Origin: Limimaricola sp.
GTDB taxonomy: Bacteria; Pseudomonadota; Alphaproteobacteria; Rhodobacterales; Rhodobacteraceae
Direction: 5' to 3'
DNA: 64,000 nt
Assembly (NCBI RefSeq): GCF_016125575.1
Contig: NZ_WGLM01000005.1
Span: 496,001-560,000, forward strand
Shown here piece by piece: positions 61,755-64,000 of this stretch. The translations under genes and the position numbers were made by a program. How positions within the stretch are numbered: position 1 is the stretch's first letter; every line of letters begins with the position of its first letter. The notes beneath the pieces were generated by a model. The model worked only from the letters and a program-made list of their open reading frames with translations, did no database searches and was not told the origin of the DNA.

Positions 61755-61836
61755 TTGCAAATATCCCGGGGGGTGAAGGCCGCAGGCCGAGGGGGGCAGC
61801 GCCCCCCTGCCCCGTATCAGGGCCGCCTCCGGCCCG
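61755..61836. repeat. GC-rich REP-like element
   Basis: A stretch of about 80 nt holds three stem-loops: GGCC-GCA-GGCC, GGGGGGC-AGC-GCCCCCC (61791-61807) and GGGCCG-CCTC-CGGCCC (61820-61835). The string CAAATATCCCGGG before them is reminiscent of intergenic repeats common in Rhodobacteraceae. Only one copy is in the window, so repetition was not verified. It may also terminate the ybaK transcript. Confidence 0.55.
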
Positions 61837-61871
61837 TTTCAGTGAAAATGTAAAAAACCGTAACATCACCT

Positions 61872-61924
61872 CTTGAACCCGGCGGCCGCCGTTCCGATCT
61901 AGGCAATGTGAAAAGCATTCACAT
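61872..61924 (+). promoter_or_regulatory. RpoH-like promoter and 7-bp dyad before the DUF2852 gene
   Basis: CTTGAA (61872-61877), a 16-nt spacer and CCGATCTA (61894-61901) resemble the heat-shock sigma-32 pattern CTTGAA-n-CCCCATnTA. Just downstream, ATGTGAA-AAGCA-TTCACAT (61906-61924) is a perfect inverted repeat. Its core TGTGA/TCACA resembles a CRP/FNR-class half-site pair with a 7-nt gap instead of 6. Both features are seen directly; their use is inferred. Confidence 0.5.
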
Positions 61925-61949
61925 CACTTTGGGAGATCAGGAGAGACCG

Positions 61950-62489
61950 ATGTCCGACACAACACTTCACCCCCCTTCCCGCGGCGGACCGATCGGCGCC
62001 GGCGGCCCAGGCTGGGCCGGACGTGCCGAAGACTGGCTCGACGCGCGCGGCAAGGGCGCCTGGATCGCGGCAATGGTGCTGGGATTCATCTTCTTCTGGC
62101 CCGTGGGCCTTGCGCTGCTGGCCTACATGATCTGGAGCAAACGCATGTTCAATTCGTCTTGCGCCCATCGGCGCGCCCACCATCACGGCGGCTATGGCCG
62201 CAGCTATCGCGGCCCGATGTCACGCCAATCCTCCGGCAACCGCGCCTTCGACGCTTACCGCGAAGAAACGCTGCGCAAACTGGAAGAAGAGCAGCAAAGC
62301 TTCGAGGCCTTCCTCGAACGGCTGCGCGAGGCCAAGGACAAGGCCGAGTTCGACCAGTTCATGGATGACCGCGCCAGCAAGGCCCGCGAGAGCGGCTCCG
62401 ACCAGTCCGGCCCACAATCTGGCCCGCAAGCTGGCCCGCAATCGGGCGGCGACTCCTCGCCGCGCCCAGAAGGCCCCACGGCCGGTTGA
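61950..62489 (+). CDS. DUF2852 domain membrane protein
   Basis: This 179-residue protein has one or two N-terminal hydrophobic helices in KGAWIAAMVLGFIFFWPVGLALLAYMIWSKRM (about residues 35-66), the DUF2852 core. A His/Arg-rich loop, the coiled segment YREETLRKLEEEQQSFEAFLERL and a DKAEFDQFMDDRASKARE region follow. The C-terminal tail is a Ser-Gly-Pro-Gln repeat. Function is unknown. AGGAGAG lies about 4 nt before the ATG at 61950. A dyad and a heat-shock-like promoter lie upstream. Confidence 0.85.
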   Translation: MSDTTLHPPSRGGPIGAGGPGWAGRAEDWLDARGKGAWIAAMVLGFIFFWPVGLALLAYMIWSKRMFNSSCAHRRAHHHGGYGRSYRGPMSRQSSGNRAFDAYREETLRKLEEEQQSFEAFLERLREAKDKAEFDQFMDDRASKARESGSDQSGPQSGPQAGPQSGGDSSPRPEGPTAG

Positions 62490-62581
62490 TCCGGCCCATG
62501 GCCGCGGCCCCCCTTTTTCGGGCGGGGCCGCGCGCCCATCTTTGACACTTGATTTTCCGAAGCCTGCGAAGAGGCCCCACG

Positions 62582-63037
62582 ATGCGCGCTACCGCCTTTG
62601 CCACCCTTACCCCCCTGCCGGACCCGGCACGCCGACCCGAATTCTATGCCGGTGTCCCGCAACGCCGCGCGCTGGCTTGGCTCGCCGACATCACGCTGAG
62701 CGGCATTTTCGCCGCGCTTCTGCTGCCGTTCACCTTCTTTACCGGCATCTTCTATTTCCCGTTGCTGCTGATGGTGGCCGGTTTCTTCATGCGGTGGACC
62801 ACGCTTGCGGCCTTTTCGGCCACGCCGGGCATGGTTCTTACCGGCATCGCGCTGCGTGAGGGCGATGGCGGTCAGCTGACCCCACGCACGGCCTTCCTGC
62901 ACACGCTGGGCTATTCGCTTTCCTTCGCGATCTTTCCGCTGCAACTCGTCTCTGCCGGATTGATGATGACGACCCGCTACGGTCAGGGTCTGAGCGACAT
63001 GGCCCTGGGGACCGTGGCAATGCGCCGGATGCTCTAA
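62582..63037 (+). CDS. RDD family membrane protein
   Basis: This 151-residue protein has the RDD pattern, with YAGVPQRRALAWLADITLSGI (about residues 23-43) giving the Arg-Asp segment of the first helix. Two or three more hydrophobic stretches follow. The conserved SATPGMVLTGIALREGDG lies near residues 80-97. RDD proteins are small transporters or membrane accessory proteins with few known roles; one is a Na+/H+ antiporter. It follows DUF2852 by about 90 nt. Confidence 0.85.
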   Translation: MRATAFATLTPLPDPARRPEFYAGVPQRRALAWLADITLSGIFAALLLPFTFFTGIFYFPLLLMVAGFFMRWTTLAAFSATPGMVLTGIALREGDGGQLTPRTAFLHTLGYSLSFAIFPLQLVSAGLMMTTRYGQGLSDMALGTVAMRRML

Positions 63038-63112
63038 GTCTCTGGCAACGCGGGGCTTGGCGCGCGGGCCAAGGCTTGATAGCTTGCGCGCCAACAGGCC
63101 CACCGGAGTTCC

Positions 63113-63961
63113 ATGCGTCATTCGGTTCCCATCGCGCCGCAGTTCTACGTGACGGCTCCGCAACCATGCCCCTATCTTGACGGGCGGATGGAGAGGAAGC
63201 TGTTTACTGCGCTGCAAGGCGACGATGCCGACCGGCTGAACGACACGCTCTCTAAACAAGGCTTTCGTCGGTCGCAAAACGTGCTCTACCGGCCGGCCTG
63301 CGCGGAATGTTCGGCCTGCCTTTCGGCACGCATCGACGTGAACCGTTTCGCCCCCAGCCGCAGCCAGGCCCGCGTGATGAAGCGCAATGCTTGGCTGGAC
63401 CGGCGCGCAACCTCGCCTTGGGCCACCGAAGAGCAATACCGGCTGTTCCGCGGCTACCTCGACAGCCGCCACGCCAGCGGTGGCATGGCCGACATGGACC
63501 TGTTCGAATTCGCCGCCATGGTCGAGGAAACGCCGGTACGGACCCGGCTGATCGAATACTCCGATCCGCGCGCCGATCGCGGTGCCGAGCGTGGGCTTTA
63601 CGCCGTCTGCCTGACCGACATCCTCGATGACGGGCTCAGCATGGTCTATTCCTTCTTCGATCCCGACCTCGAGAGGGCCTCGCTGGGGACCTATATCATC
63701 CTTGACCATATCGCGATCGCGCGCGAGTTGGAGCTGCCCTACGTCTACCTCGGCTACTGGGTGCCGGGCAGCCAGAAGATGGACTACAAGTCCAAGTTCG
63801 CGGGTGTCGAGGTGTATCACCGCGGGCGCTGGGCGCCGATCGGCGATACCGCGTCCTACCATTCCGCGACACACCCCCTCTCGGTCGATCCGATCGCTGA
63901 ACAGGTGGCCCGCATCCGCCTGCCTGATGGCGGAACCGGCAGCGCGTCGGGCGGCGGTTGA
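63113..63961 (+). CDS. bpt: aspartate/glutamate leucyltransferase Bpt
   Basis: This 282-residue enzyme attaches Leu from Leu-tRNA to proteins with N-terminal Asp or Glu, feeding the N-degron pathway to ClpAP. It is homologous to eukaryotic arginyltransferases (ATE) and is often labelled Ate. Motifs are [15 protein letters not shown] (about residues 19-33), [24 protein letters not shown] (about 51-74, the cysteine cluster), [20 protein letters not shown] and [17 protein letters not shown]. It is complete, with 39 nt to the window edge. Confidence 0.94.
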   Translation: MRHSVPIAPQFYVTAPQPCPYLDGRMERKLFTALQGDDADRLNDTLSKQGFRRSQNVLYRPACAECSACLSARIDVNRFAPSRSQARVMKRNAWLDRRATSPWATEEQYRLFRGYLDSRHASGGMADMDLFEFAAMVEETPVRTRLIEYSDPRADRGAERGLYAVCLTDILDDGLSMVYSFFDPDLERASLGTYIILDHIAIARELELPYVYLGYWVPGSQKMDYKSKFAGVEVYHRGRWAPIGDTASYHSATHPLSVDPIAEQVARIRLPDGGTGSASGGG

Positions 63962-64000
63962 CGCAACCGGCGCACTGGGACATAGCTTTGCGCGCAAAGG

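Noticed and set aside
62396-62450. Ser-Gly-Pro-Gln coding repeat at the end of DUF2852 as a tandem-repeat element
   Set aside because: Only about four short imperfect units that are simply part of a disordered tail; too small to call a separate repeat.
1-64000. CRISPR arrays, prophage, insertion sequences, transposases, rRNA operons
   Set aside because: None was recognised: no regularly spaced repeats, no integrase or transposase proteins and no rRNA-like stretches were seen in a read through the window.

Overview
The window is ordinary high-GC alphaproteobacterial chromosome. Gene content and gene order point to the Rhodobacterales (Rhodobacteraceae/Paracoccaceae). Pointers are the lptF-lptG-lptD-surA-pdxA-rsmA operon, yceD-rpmF-plsX-fabH-ihfA-merR, argS-SPOR-nagZ-scpA-scpB, a two-domain dCTP deaminase, a DksA with a degenerate zinc finger, and several families typical of this order (DUF4167, DUF1499, DUF2852, DUF2927). 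No prophage, insertion sequence, integrase, CRISPR array or rRNA operon was seen. There is one tRNA, tRNA-Pro(GGG). Genes are tightly packed, with many 1-11 nt overlaps, and only one gap exceeds 300 nt (44064-44627).

Layout. 1-1.6 kb: an unidentified gene cut by or close to the window edge, a MarC-type membrane protein and a membrane-anchored aspartic protease. 1.6-4.0 kb (minus): pepA, holC and a GFA-family gene. 4.2-11.6 kb (plus): LPS transport and outer-membrane biogenesis genes, followed by pdxA and rsmA. 11.6-18.0 kb (minus): a Cys-rich lipoprotein, DUF4167, prmC, prfA, DUF1499, an agmatinase-like ureohydrolase and an M20 hydrolase. 18.0-19.6 kb (plus): mazG and a short-chain dehydrogenase. 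19.6-22.2 kb (minus): uup and olsB. 22.3-30.8 kb: msrB, bamE (minus), the lipid/ribosome operon yceD-rpmF-plsX-fabH-ihfA-merR, tRNA-Pro, dcd, a SABATH-like methyltransferase and arsR-arsC. 30.8-39.4 kb (minus): dgt, a CPA-type antiporter, argS, a SPOR protein, nagZ, scpA and scpB.

39.4-42.4 kb (plus): an A-type Fe-S carrier, a methyltransferase-TPR fusion and xthA. 42.5-44.1 kb (minus): dksA and a FAD monooxygenase. 44.6-51.0 kb (plus): a nine-gene run with a MoxR ATPase, a CoxE-like VWA protein, a DUF2927 lipoprotein, a MOSC protein, DedA and an M48 protease. 51.0-54.8 kb (minus): an acyl-CoA dehydrogenase, a PIN protein, an RlmI-type methyltransferase and a lipoprotein. 55.0-58.1 kb (plus): Entner-Doudoroff edd-eda behind a LacI-type operator, and a VOC protein. 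58.1-61.2 kb (minus): glnE and a small partner. 61.3-64.0 kb (plus): a YbaK-like protein, DUF2852, an RDD protein and the leucyl-transferase bpt.

Most of the window is housekeeping: envelope assembly, translation termination and rRNA methylation, phospholipid initiation, chromosome segregation, nucleotide pool cleaning and sugar catabolism. The parts worth a second look are mainly regulatory DNA. They are a 9-bp inverted repeat flanking the Fe-S carrier promoter, a palindrome over the arsR start codon, a perfect LacI-type operator before edd, and a dyad before DUF2852. Less-described proteins include the SABATH-like methyltransferase, the methyltransferase-TPR fusion, the MoxR/VWA run and an eight-cysteine lipoprotein. 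I did not find a system that I can claim is wholly new.
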